Below are positions 12,355 through 23,326 of a stretch of 64,000 nt of DNA, one piece after another; within the stretch, counting starts at the first letter, position 1; each line of letters begins with the position of its first letter. Below the pieces are notes generated by a model. It searched no databases, was not told the DNA's origin, and saw only the letters and a list, made by a program, of their open reading frames with translations. Source of the stretch: Allomyces arbusculus. Lineage: Eukaryota; Blastocladiomycota; Blastocladiomycetes; Blastocladiales; Blastocladiaceae. The stretch is taken from NCBI GenBank assembly GCA_027604705.1, contig JADHYV010000020.1:248001-312000 (forward strand). Direction: 5' to 3'. The position numbers and the translations under genes are program-made.

Positions 12355-13391
12355 CAGAAGCAGGATGAGGAGGCATGTGAGCAAGAAGAAACAAGTCAAG
12401 GTTGGTTGAATGGAGTCATTGGTCTCTCAGCTGCTCCTGGCCCACCTCCAAAGCTGCCAACTATTCTACCAAGTGAAAAAATAACCAATGCAGGGGATCT
12501 AAGCCACCATGAGTGCCACCATTGCAACATCAGCATGCCAGTGCAGACATGTCAGTGCTGTTGGTGATGATCATGGTGCTATGTCCATGGTGGGTGTGGG
12601 GGCAGGCATGAAGTTTTCAGCTCAAAGAAAGCACAGCATTTATCATTACTTTAGTAAGGGGAGTTTGGCATCCCAGGGCAGTAGGAGCATGAGCAGCACC
12701 TTGACACGTGATGAGGGCACAAGAAAATCACGTCTGGACAGCTTGAGGACTGATGGTGGGTTGGGTGGCGGCAATTGGTCAAGCACGGTTCTGTCTCAGA
12801 CAACCTTGGAGAGAAAGGACAAAGGCAGCAGAGGAGCCTGAGGCAAACCACATACTTTTCAAACCGATGTGGCTTGGTGGGTCATTGCCCTATACACGTG
12901 ACTCATAGCCAATGGAAACAGTGAGGAGATTTACAAGTGTCTGTAAGAATTCTTGAACTTGTTCCCCTGCTCTATCAAGTTTTTGCTTTGTCAGGTTGCT
13001 CAGGTTTCTTCAAACCATTCTTCAGCCCTGTCAAACCATCCAAAACCAAACCTCTTCGCCAAAACCTATCCGCCAAACCTGTCCCGCAAGCCAAGTTGCC
13101 AACCAACAATCTTTATCTTTAACAGCAGCCAACACGCACACCAATGCGTCCTGGCACTGCCGCCGGCACCAACACCAGCATTCTGAGCACCAACCAAAGT
13201 CCAGCACGAGTAGCAGCAACAAGACGACGCTCCCGACGGCGACCAGACTCATTACGGACTGGCCTGGCTCATCAACGGCAACCACGGCGTGCTGCTCAGC
13301 GACAACGTTCCTGAACGGTTACGAGCAAGCCCATCAACTCGCGCAATCATCGATTTACCGCGCAGGTTTCCGCAGTCGAATTGTCACGACC

Positions 13392-16168
13392 ATGTTGCGC
13401 CGTCTGCCTGCCGCAGTCGCGCGTGCTGCAGCGCGCTCGGGCGCAGGCAGCACTCGGCTACCCTCAAGGACTACTGCTGCTCCCTCACCATTGGTCGCGA
13501 CGAACCCGCCGCGGCCTGGGATGCGGCCACCATGGCTTCTGCGATCGACGTCATTTTCCGGGCCGACACGCGCATTCTCGACTTGGTCTCCACAACAGGT
13601 TGCCCCACTGGCTCAACCGCTTCGCAACCCGGCTCTGTTTGCCACGTCGCTTGTGCTCGCGGGCTACGCGCACTATCAGCTCGGCTCTATGGGGTCACTC
13701 TACTTGCCCGCGGGAGGCGACGGCGCTGGCATCCTGATTCTTGGACCTGAAGCCGATGTCGCGCCAGCACCTCTAGTTGCGCTCATCGCCCTGATTGGAG
13801 GTCGGCCGCGTCTTCTTTCGAAAGCATTCAGTGGACTTGGGTTGTCTTTTATGTCGCTAAATCGAACGGTTTTGCGCATTTAGCTGCCGTGTCTTGGGCC
13901 CATGGCCAAATCGACGACGCCAAAGAGGCGATTCTCCACGCGGTCACGCGCATCCGCGACGATCTCGACGACATCACGACGGTTTTCTTCCGCGATGCCA
14001 GCAGCGGTAGCCCGGGCGCTGCACCTGGCGCGGGCGATGCGGGCCCGTCGGGCCTGGGCCCACAGGGGTCAGCGCCGTTTGGTGCGGCCGGTGGCGCCAA
14101 CCCGGACGAGGACGAGTTCATGGACTTGACCAAGAAGCTGATTGAAGTGCGCAACATTCTCAAGGCGGTCAAGATCACTGGGAACCTCGTGCTTCCGAGC
14201 ATTGTCGTGATTGGCAGCCAAAGTAGTGGCAAGTCGTCGGTGCTCGAGGCGATTGTAGGCCGCGAGTTTTTGCCCAAGGGCACCAACATGGTCACGCGGC
14301 GCCCGCTCGAGCTGACGCTGATCCACACGCCCGACTCGACCGAGGAGTACGGCGAGTTCCCGCAGCTCGGGTTTGGCAAGGTGACCAACTTCCAGCAGAT
14401 CCAGCGCACCCTCTACGACTTGAACATGGCCGTGCAGGACGAGTGCATTTCAGACAAGCCAATCGAGCTGCGCATCTACTCGCCCAACGTGCCGGACCTA
14501 ACGCTCGTCGACTTGCCCGGCTACATTCAAATTCACTCCAAGAACCAGCCGCGCGACCTCAAGGAAAAGATTGCGGACCTATGTGAAAAGTACATTCAGG
14601 AGCCGAACGTGATTCTCGCCGTGTGCGCGGCCGACGTCGACTTGGCCAACTCGGAAGCGCTGCGCGCGTCGCGCAAGGCTGACCCGCTCGGCCTGCGCAC
14701 AATTGGCGTGTTGACCAAGCTCGATCTCGTGTCGCCCGAAATGGGCGAGCAGCTGATTGCACACAACGACTACCCGCTGCATCTCGGCTACGTCGGCGTC
14801 GTTTGCGGCGGCAAGAACCCGCAGGCCGCGCTCGTGCCGTTCCAAAAGCGTGACTTGACGGTCGGCGTGCCCTACCTGCGGCAGCTGCTCATGCGCACGC
14901 TCGAGGAGCGCATGGGGTCGCGGCTCTCGATTCTCGCCGACGCCGTCGACCAGGAGCTCGCCGAGGCCAGTTACCAGTTCAAGGTCATGTATAACGACCG
15001 GCGCATTACGGCCGAGAGTTACTTGGCCGAGACCATGGACACGCTCAAGCACCGGTTCAAGGACTTTGCGCGCCAGTTTGGCAAGCCGCAGGTGCGGCAA
15101 GAAGTGCGCACGATGCTCGAGGAGCGCATTGTCGAAATTTGCGAGCAGCTCTATTGGCAAGATCCGAAGCAGCAGGAAATGGCCACGGCCGCGGCCAAGA
15201 CCGACCCGTACTGGTCGCATAAGCTCAACCTCGCGTCGTCGGCGCTGACCAAGAGCGGCGTCGGTCGCGCGTCGACGCAGCTCGTCGTCGACTCGCTCAT
15301 GTCGCACATGGAAAAGCTCATCACCAACGAGCCGTTTGTGCACCACCCAGACACGCGCCGCAAGGTCCTGCAGCTCGCCAACGAGATTATTCGGCACAAG
15401 TTCCACACAACCGTCGACCAGGTCGAGAACACGATCAAGCCGTACAAGTTTGAGGTCGAATGCACGGACCTCGAGTGGGCCGAGGGCACCAAGCGCGCCG
15501 TGGCCATGCTCGAGCGCGAGATCCAGGCGTCGCAAAAGGCCTATGATAGCATCAAGTCGGTCGTTGGCCGGCGCACGCTCAACGGCGCCATTTCCTACCT
15601 GACCAAGCTTGACAAGGAAAAGCACGCGGACCACCCGCTCGCCGGTACCAAGCCGGCGCCCGAGTCGTCGATGGACATGCTCTTGCGCGCTGTGCCGTCG
15701 GACCCGGGAGAGCGGCCGTCAGGCTACACCGACACGCTGCTCGCCAAGGCGCGCACGGCGCTCTACTACGACCGGCGCATGAACAACCTCTACAACCGGC
15801 TCTACCATATCAAGTCGCGGTCGTGTCGGTCGCCCGAGTGCCAAGACACGTGCCCGGAGATTTTCCTCGAGTGTGTCTCGGAAAAGCTCACCTACACGGC
15901 CGTCATGTTCATCTACATTGAGCTGCTCAACGAGTTCTTTTTCCAGTTCCCGCGCGACGTCGACGAGCGGCTCTACTACGACTTGACCAAGAACCAGATC
16001 GCCGCGTTCGCGCGCGAGAACCAGTCGGTGCGCAAGCAGCTCGATCTGATGGACCGCAAGGCTGTGCTTGACTTGGCGCAGCTCAAGCTGCGCGCGCTCG
16101 TGCGCCGGCAAGAGGAAATTGAGCGCAAGAAGCGCGAGCAGGAGCGCGCTGCCGCGCGTGGGTACTAG
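13392..16168 (+). CDS. MGM1: Mitochondrial inner-membrane dynamin-like GTPase (Mgm1/OPA1/Msp1 family)
   Basis: Two exons: 13392-13800 and 13884-16168 (897 residues). The 83-nt intron has a weak donor (GTCGGC), but phase and context fit. Residues 1-60 are Arg/Ser/Ala-rich without acids, a mitochondrial presequence. A transmembrane helix lies at about 81-99 and a second hydrophobic stretch at about 126-142, the layout of the rhomboid-cleaved region in Mgm1. The GTPase domain has G1 GSQSSGKS (247-254), G2 threonine in VTRRP, G3 DLPG and G4 TKLD. A dynamin stalk follows, and the C-terminus (KLRALVRRQEEIERKKREQ) is a GED-like helix. By family knowledge it drives inner-membrane fusion and cristae maintenance, with long membrane-bound and short cleaved forms. 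Convergent with NDUFA2, whose end lies about 400 nt away. Confidence 0.95.
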
Positions 16169-16567
16169 ATGTCGCTGCTGTTGCGTGTGCGCGTGTGCGA
16201 GCCGCATGCTAGTTTGATTTTGGCCCGGGTCGGTGTGCGCGCGCTGACCCGCCGAGCACGGAAAAGTTGGCCTGTTTTCCGCCGTTTTCGTCTTGCCACT
16301 GCGGTTTTGTTGTGTTATAGCCCTTTGAATCGATTGCAGCAATGGTAAAAGAGAAGTATTTTGGCGTTCCTGGCTGCGACGGATGATTTCACAGCGATGA
16401 GCGAGTTGTAACCGATTACGACCGTGTTCGTGCGTTATGATCGCGCATCTAACCGGCTTGCACACGCATATTCACGGCAACGTCGGTCAATGTCATTCGA
16501 CCACGGTCAATCTGGCGAGAGCAATCAACTACGTGTATTTTGAACAGCGGGACCCGTCGAAGCGCGC
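16169..16567. other. Intergenic region between convergent MGM1 and NDUFA2
   Basis: About 400 nt of 3' flanks for two converging genes. It is AT-richer than the coding DNA, with T-rich stretches just after the MGM1 stop. No further gene is visible. Confidence 0.7.
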
Positions 16568-17058
16568 CTACTTGCGCACCGGGCCGTTGTTGAGCTCGAG
16601 GATCTTGGCCGCGATCTCGTTCTCGGCCACGTTCTCGAGACTAATCTTGCGCTCGACGCCAAAGTCTGTTGAGCGCCGCAAGCAATTACGACCACACACA
16701 CGTCTGTCAGTCTCTTGCACCAAAAGCCATCGACGGCTCGGACATCGAGAACAATGACGCGCACCGTAACGAGCGAATGCCCGGGCCTCGACGTTCTGCA
16801 CCTCGCGAATCAAAATCGGGAGCGACGGGTTCGCTTGCTTCATGGCCGGGTACGACTTGGCAATGAACGACCTGCAATATCACGGCGGCCACCATCGTGC
16901 ATCAGTTCATTGCATCTTGCTTGTCCTTACTGAATCGATCGCCTCGCGGTCCGTCGCCGCGAACGGACATACCGGAGGCCGGCACTGCCCGGCGCCGACT
17001 GGCTCAGGTGGATGCGCAGCTCCTTGATCGAGTTGGAGAGGGGGCCGCGCCACGACAT
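16568..17058 (-). CDS. NDUFA2: NADH:ubiquinone oxidoreductase subunit NDUFA2/B8 (complex I)
   Basis: A small three-exon gene: 17058-16973, 16871-16765 and 16665-16568; introns of 101 nt (GTATGT...GCAG) and 99 nt (GTGCGC...ACAG). Spliced length is 291 nt, 96 residues, which suits the family. The protein opens MSWRGPLSNSIKELRIHLSQ, continues through FIAKSYPAMKQANPSLPILIR and EVQNVEARAFARYDFG, and ends VERKISLENV...LNNGPVRK. This pattern is the thioredoxin-like B8 accessory subunit of the complex I matrix arm. No presequence is visible, as usual for this subunit. No single ORF covers it; it emerges only after both introns are removed, and both junctions restore conserved sequence. Confidence 0.93.
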
Positions 17059-17367
17059 GGTTGATAATTCGAAATTTGCAGCGATTTGCACACAGTCGCG
17101 ACGCTAAAGCACGCCGAAAACGAGACTGAACGGAGTGGCCGACGATGGAAATGGTTTTGGCCGTCAACAGTTTGGCAGTGTGCTTGCCATTAACCGGCAA
17201 AATCAGGTTTCCAGGTTATGGGCGCGACGACCGTGGATGTCGAGGTCGTGCAGGCAGGATGTTCGAACCCCACCCTGAGCACGCCGGAAGCATGCGACAA
17301 GCAGTGCAGGAGCGAATTACACATTTTGTCAAGACCATACACATCTAAGTCGCAACCAGCAAGACCC
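17059..17367. other. Intergenic region between CFAP91 (3' side) and NDUFA2 (5' side)
   Basis: About 300 nt carrying the 5' flank of NDUFA2 and the 3' flank of CFAP91, both minus strand. No ORF or RNA gene is supported here. Confidence 0.6.
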
Positions 17368-20107
17368 TCAGTTCTCCTCACTTTCCCGATCAGATCCCTG
17401 TGGCGGCGCCATTGCCGCGTGCCGTGCCGATGCGCTCCCGTTACTCCCGGCCGAACCAGGCTGCGAGCGACGCGGTGCCGACGATGCTGGGCGCGACCGA
17501 CGGATACTAGACCGTGGCCGGCTCGATGCCCCGGTCTGCTGGTCGGAATCGGCGACCACCTCGTTTGCGAACTCATTGTTCGGTATAGCCGCGCTCGTCG
17601 CAGACGACGGCTTGGTCGACCCGGGCCGCGAAACCATTGACATTGTCGACGCGATCCCGAGCGCGTCCCTGCTCCCGACATCGTCGTCGGGCCGGTTCAC
17701 GTCCGCCGTCAGGTCATGCACAATCTGGTCCGGCAGCGGCACGTCCTCGGCGGCCGCCTCGGCCTCGAGTTCTGGCAAAATGCCGTAAATGGCCTGGTGC
17801 GCCGCGAGCAAGTACTTTTGCTGGCTGTGCTGCACCTGCATGCGCAGCAACCGCTTCTCCGTCTCCTGGAACAAGAACGACGACACGAGGTTGGCCACAA
17901 CCGTGTCGGGCGCGTCCTCGACGACAGGCGAGTCCAAGGTGCCGCCGCCGTTCCCCGCCACCGCGCCGGTCACGGTCGCGACCGGGTCGGCCGCTTCGTC
18001 GATTGCGCGGCGCACGCGCTCGCGCGCGCTCATTTCCGCCGTCTCTTGAATCCCTTGCGCAATGATTTCCTCGAGGAACGAGTCGACCGTTTCCTGGTGC
18101 ACGTGCATGACTTGACGGAACACTTCGTCATGCTCATGCCGCCGCGCGAGCTCGACTTGCCGCTTCCCAGCCTCTTGCGCCTCGCGCATGCGCCGCGTGC
18201 GCTCGACGAGCATGGCCATGGCCGAGAGCCGCTTCTCCTCTTCGAGTCGCTTAAGTTCCTTGTGAATAAAGTCGAGCTGCTGGCCGACAAACTCGGCCTG
18301 GACCGTGTCCTCGAACAGCTGCTCCTGCCGCTCCGCGAGAGTCTCGACACGCTCCGTGAGCTGGGCAGCGCGGCCAGCAGCATCAGCCGTGACAGCACCA
18401 CGCTCGTCGTCGGCGGCCTGGTTCGCAACCAGCGCGAGTCGCAGTTCGTTGATAAGATCTTGCCGCTTTTCCTTGCCCTGGAGCATCGCGAGCTGCACGG
18501 CGCGCCCGCGCAGCCACCGCTGAATGACGAGTGCCGTCTGGTACCGCGCCTCGACTTCGGGATCGGGTGCTGCGACCGTCGGCGTCAGCGGCCGCGGCGC
18601 CGCCTTGGGCACAGGCTGCAGGAACCGCAACGGCTTCTTCTCTGCGGCCTCGGCCTTGTATTTCATTTCCTTGAGTTTCTGATCCATTTTCTCGAGCTGC
18701 GCAAGCATGCTGGCCTCCTTGCGCGCGGCGGGCGTCTGGATTGGGTTCAGGCACGGTTCCGTCAGGTTGGGCTGCGTGACGGCTGGCGGGAACAGCGACT
18801 CGAGGTGAGCGAGCGTCGAATACTGATTAAGGTCATGGAACCCGACCGTCGCCGCATGCTGCTGGCTCGCGGCGCTCGTCGAGACCCCGGGAGTCGCGGG
18901 CGGGCCGCCGACGATCGTGATGTTGGGCGCGCCGCTCCCGACATCCGCGAGCCGCGCCGCCGCAAGCGTACGCTGCTTGTGGATCCGGTCCATGACCGAC
19001 TGCATGTAGGTCGGGATCCCGTCGCGCGGCTTCGGCAGGTACACGTCGGACGCTGGGTTTGCGTACTCGGCAATAATATCGCGCCGCGTCGGCGCGGCCT
19101 CGAGCTTGGCGCGTTTGGCCGCGAGTTTGCGCAGCTCCTTTGCACGGCGCGCGTCCATTTTCGCGCGCAACGCGTCCTTCTCGGCCAGTTTCCGCTGCCA
19201 GATGCGATGCATGCGCTCGGCGGCGGCGCGCTCGTTGTCCGCGGCGCGCTGCTCGAGCACCTTGGCCAAGATCGCGAGCCGCCGTTCCTGCAGTTGCCGA
19301 ATCTCGCGCTCGCGGTCATCCCATTCGCGCAGTTCCATGGCCTCCATCATCTTGAGCCGCCGCTGGAACGAGGCCTCATCAGTGACCTCGGGCAGCGTCG
19401 CTTCCCACCGCCGCTTGGCGCGTGCGCGCTCAATCATTTCAATTTCGGCGAGCCCCGCGGGGAGGCCGGCGCCCCACTTGAGATTGGCCAGCGCCAGCAG
19501 TTCCGGGCGGTCGGCGGCGCTCGCCATGACATAGTCGGGCGAGTACGGGTCGGTCTGCGCTTCAGACTCGCGGTAGAGCGTCTGCACGGCCATGGTGCGC
19601 GTTGCCGGTGCCGGTACCGCGGCGGTGGCGGCTGCGCTGGCGCCGTCATTGGCGGTGGGTGGGGCCGGCGTCTTGCGCGCAAAGACGAGCTGCCCGCCCG
19701 GGTTGTCGGTATAAGGGATCAGCGGCTTGCGAAAGTACTTGTACCGGTTGGTGCCCGTGACTTGCGGGTGCGAGTCAACGGGCACGTAGCGGTTCTGGCC
19801 GAGCGAGGGGTCGACAGGCGCGATGCGCACTTGGATCGAGTGCGATGGGTAGGTGCGCACTTGCGAAAACATGTTGTCAAAGTGCGGTACAATCGCCTGG
19901 ATGGACAAGCGTGTGAGGAGCATGTCCGTGGCGACGGTGAAGGAGGAGATGGGGCAGGCGTACCGCACGCACGGTCTGCGAGCCGGACAGGGCCTTCAAG
20001 TGGTCCTTGTAGCATGATACCGTGTAGAGTGGGTCTAGGCGGTGCAAGGACGCAGGCGGAGCGTTACTCTCCGAGGACTGACGAGGTGGAGGGCAACCAT
20101 TGGCCAA
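17368..20107 (-). CDS. CFAP91: Cilia- and flagella-associated protein 91 (CFAP91/MAATS1/FAP91)
   Basis: Two exons: 20107-19973 and 19896-17368, joined in phase 0 over a 76-nt intron (GTGCGT...CCAG), 887 residues. Exon 1 supplies the conserved LDPLYTVSCYKDH segment. Exon 2 has NRYKYFRKPLIPY, the family signature SEAQTDPYSPDYV, LKWGAGLPAGLAEIEMIERA, long charged coiled coils, and QRWLRGRAVQLAMLQGKEKR (IQ-like). These follow the order of human MAATS1 closely. By family knowledge it is an axonemal protein of the calmodulin- and spoke-associated complex at the base of radial spokes, required for flagellar beating. Its presence shows that the organism builds a motile flagellum. It is transcribed divergently from RAD9. 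The C-terminal about 80 residues are Ser/Arg-rich and less conserved. Confidence 0.95.
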
Positions 20108-20797
20108 TTTATCGGTCCATCGTGTCGATTTGGCTCACCATAGAGATAGTCGTTGGGCCGGCTGGCCTGGACGCGTGTCACTGTTGAGGACATGATGGCG
20201 GGCGTTGAGCTGGTCGGTCGTTCAGGTCGTCGTGAAGCCGGTCGGCGAGGTCAGTCGGTCGGCGAGGTCGTGGAGCAGCAGCGCAGGGCCATTCGCCTGC
20301 GCCGAGTGGCTGGATTGGATCGGCCGACCGCCAATGCAGCAACTTGCTGCTCGTTGCAATCGTGTCGGCTCGGGTATCGTGGGCTGAAGTCGCTCAAGTC
20401 GCGACTAATGCGAGCGGGCCGGCGATGATGTAGAGAATCTTGCCGCAAATTGTCTCGCACTCTGTTTGCGTTCGTGCAAGTCACGTCTCTCACGCGTGTG
20501 GCATAAGTCCATGTCACTGCGCATCGTCCATCGAGTCATCGAACCTCGAACCAACTGCCTGTGCTCGAGCGTGTCGCGATCGCGCAGTTCGTTCACGATA
20601 CTGAATTAAAACCAACCTGCTGCACTCCGCTTCTTCCAAGCACCCGCATTCTGTCGGCAACGATATCCAGCAATTTCTTGCCCAAATTTAAGGCCAATGG
20701 AAGCCGAACTGCCGCCCGACGCGCTGAAAAGTAGGATTCCACAACCTCCTTAAAACGTCGCTGCTCGACGACGTGAAACACCATCTGGACCAACCAG
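20108..20797. other. Divergent 5' region between CFAP91 and RAD9
   Basis: About 690 nt separate the CFAP91 start (minus) from the first RAD9 exon that I can place (plus). It must hold both promoters and the missing first RAD9 exon. An ATG at 20697 starts a 12-codon frame ending at a plausible donor (GTAGGA), but its phase does not join the next exon, so I do not call it. Confidence 0.5.
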
Positions 20798-22761
20798 GAC
20801 GGCAGTCTGATCAATGGGAACCGGATTCCGCTCGACCACGTAGCGTTCGCCAAGATTCTCCAATGTCTCAACAAGATTGGGCCAGAATTGCACCTCGAGG
20901 TCAGGAACAACAAGGTGAGCGTCACCCGAAATTTCGACAAGAGTCTGCGTCCCATGTGCACTAAACTAACGTGTGGCCATTCGTTGCGTGGTGCAGTTCC
21001 AACTCTCGGCGCTTAACCAGTCCAAATCGGCGTTCGCCATGTTCAATTTCTCGCCGCATTTCTTCCGCACCTACCGCACCGTGTTCCCGCACCACGACCA
21101 CCCGACGGCGCCGCCGCTGAACTGTCGGATCCCGCTCCCGGTACGAACGACGGATTCAGCAGTTCAATGCCGTGCCATGTGTGAACCTGCTCTAATCGTG
21201 CTCATTCTCCCCGGTTCGCAGCCCCTGTGCAGCATTCTCCGCACCAAAATCTCGGCCGGCAGCACTACCACGGGTCACGGAGCCGGCCCGCACCTCGGCA
21301 AGGCGGCCGTCGAGCAATGTCGGCTGATCCTGGCCACGGGTGACCCGGACATCGACGCGTCGCTCGGTCTCGACGCGGCCGTGCAGGGCGTGCCGTACCT
21401 CATGATTCAGCTTGATCATGGCCTGCCAACCGACGGGTCGGCCGGACCCGGCAGTAAAGTGTTTCGGCTCTACGTGGGCGATTTGCCGGACCCACCGCAC
21501 GCCGTCTACGCCAAGCAGAAATGCGCCAACCATTGGGCCACGGCGCCGGGCAACCTGGTCGCGGTCGTGCCGCACTTTCACACCAAGACCGAGGAACTCA
21601 CCCTGGAGCACTCGGCGGAACGCGTTGTGCTGCGCGCGGTCCCGATTGAGGGCACGTCGGCCGATGATCCGGGGGTACTTGCAACGTCGGTGCGGCTTGA
21701 GACGGGCGATTTTGAACCGTATGCGGTTGGCGCGCCCGTCGAGGTCACGTTTAGTCTGCGCGAGTTCAAGGTACGGCGATACGGGCCCGTGAACGGGTGG
21801 ACAAGGACTGATTTGAGTCTCTTGACTTGCTTAAAAGGCCATTTTGGGACTGGCCGATTATTTGCAGGGTCAAGTGCAGGCGTATTTTGATGGACCGGGA
21901 CAGTACGTTGTCTCTGCAGGACCTTTACACGGCGTCCATCGATTTTGTTTTCCTGACGTCCTTTGCATTGGCTCAAGCCCCATGATCTTTTCGATCCAGA
22001 CGGACGGGTTTTTTGCGTGCGACTTTGTGCTCGCGACAGTGCAAGAGGACCCAGCGGCGGCCGCGGCCGCGGCTGCAGCGGCGACGACCCAACCAGCGCC
22101 AACGCCTGCAACCGCTGCGTTTGCGACACAAACGTCCCGCGCGGCCCCTCCTGTGTCGGCCGCTGCGCCACCATCGACGCCTTACCGCGCGCCACCCCCA
22201 CGCTCCGAAACAACGAGCACAATTGCCTTGACTCCGCCGCGGCCAACAGCGGCGCCGTCGCGCCGCCCGACGGTGGCGAGGGACCTGCCCCCACCTCCTC
22301 CACCCGATGCGGATCCGTTTGCGTTCCCCGACCCGCCCGTCCCGCCGTCGCGGCGCTCGCTACGCATGACGCAGGCGACGACAGCGACCGCTGCGAGCAC
22401 GCGCTCCACGACGCGACGGCGCGATCCGGCCCTACCTCCGCCGCCACCACCGCAGCCGCTGGTGCCCGAGCATCACAGTGTCGGGACGAACGCGACGGCG
22501 GCGAGTGCGGCCATGGCGTTCCCGTTCCACAGCAGCAACCCGGGGGGCTCGCCGCACCGGCACGGTACCGGCCCGGCCCGCGTGGTGGGGCCGACATTGG
22601 GCAGCAGCACGGTGGACGGCGCGAGTAGCTGGGCGACAACGGTGCCTGCGGGCGATGGTGGGTATTCGCGCGGGAGGGGTGGCGGTGAGGATGAGGACGA
22701 CGCGATGGAGATGCCGAGCACGCCGCCGCCGGCCAAGCGGGCCCGACGGCTGTTTTCGTGA
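20798..22761 (+). CDS. RAD9: Rad9 subunit of the 9-1-1 checkpoint clamp (5' exon not resolved)
   Basis: Exons: about 20798-20914, 20997-21140, 21222-21770, 21838-21902 and 21978-22761; introns of 82, 81, 67 and 75 nt. Each junction restores Rad9-like sequence: FAKILQCLNKIGPELHLEV + FQLSALNQSKSAFAMFNFSP; LREFK + AILGLADYLQ; FDGPG + HPMIFSI then DFVLATV. The two PCNA-like folds cover most of the protein; the tail is Pro/Ser/Thr-rich, as in other Rad9 proteins, where it binds TopBP1/Dpb11-type partners after phosphorylation. It ends PPAKRARRLFS, which could serve as a nuclear localisation signal and includes RRLF, a cyclin-binding RxL motif. By family knowledge Rad9 pairs with Hus1 and Rad1 to activate ATR signalling. 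The start codon must lie in a further exon within 20108-20797. Confidence 0.88.
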
Positions 22762-23326
22762 CACAAGGACGCGTCGCGACGCGTCGCGCACGCGCGGGGG
22801 CGTCCAGTTTGCGGCGCCATGGTCAGTGGCGTGGAACAATGCACGACTGTTGAAACAGGGGCGCAGGGACTGCGGACGTGGGGGAGCCTGACATCAGCGC
22901 GTCGATCGGGTCAGAGCCAGAATCGTCGCGATTGGTCCCGCGGACAGTTTTCACGGTTTCATGAGCGATGACGACGCGGGCTGCGCGCCCGCGGTGGTGG
23001 TGAGAAGCAGGCGGCTCGTGACCGCGTCGCGGCGCAACCGTGGAGGGACGTCCGTGCGTGAGCAGGTCGTTGGAGCAAGCAGGCCAGGCCACGCCGAACC
23101 GCGCCGGCCCCAGTTCCCCCACCGACCGCCGACCGCCGACCCACGGAGCCGCACCTCGGCCGTCAAATACCCGCCCACTCCTCCTCTTTATATATCGGCC
23201 CGCCGTCCCCGCGGCCCGCACTTGCTGCACTCGACGCGCTGCAGCGGCCCGCACCATCCTCCACCTGCCGCCTCGGCCCCTTCTTGCCCTGCCCGCACTG
23301 CAGCTGCCTCCGCCACAACGACCACC
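22762..23326. other. Intergenic region between RAD9 and the lipase gene, including the lipase promoter
   Basis: A 565-nt stretch between two plus-strand genes. It contains the RAD9 3' flank and a TATA element followed by a C-rich leader of about 130 nt. Long minus-strand frames through here are shadows without domains. Confidence 0.6.
23187..23195 (+). promoter_or_regulatory. TATA box of the class 3 lipase gene
   Basis: TTTATATAT stands out in a very GC-rich leader, about 135 nt before the ATG at 23327. With transcription starting about 30 nt downstream, the 5' UTR would be near 100 nt. No other gene here has so clear an element. Confidence 0.5.

Larger units (their letters stand above)
11881..13391. 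other. AT-richer, repeat-bearing intergenic island upstream of MGM1 and the Clr2-like gene
   Basis: Base composition drops sharply compared with flanking genes. The island holds a CAG microsatellite, a GGG-rich decamer array, and scattered short open stretches with no recognisable domain. It serves as the divergent 5' region between the Clr2-like gene (minus) and MGM1 (plus). The island character begins before 11881: around 11480-11710 the minus strand has a second open frame with helical, coding-like sequence (LFRDVQSNLILLLQMANK) that does not agree with the Clr2-like frame. I read the whole as old repeat-derived DNA of unknown family. Confidence 0.5.

Noticed and set aside
17240-17285. tRNA B-box-like string (tgttcgaaccccacc)
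   Set aside because: No matching acceptor, D or anticodon arms can be drawn around it.
17716-20187. 823-codon plus-strand open frame antisense to CFAP91
   Set aside because: Its composition mirrors CFAP91 codon bias, it has no domain, and the opposite strand encodes a clear, spliced CFAP91.
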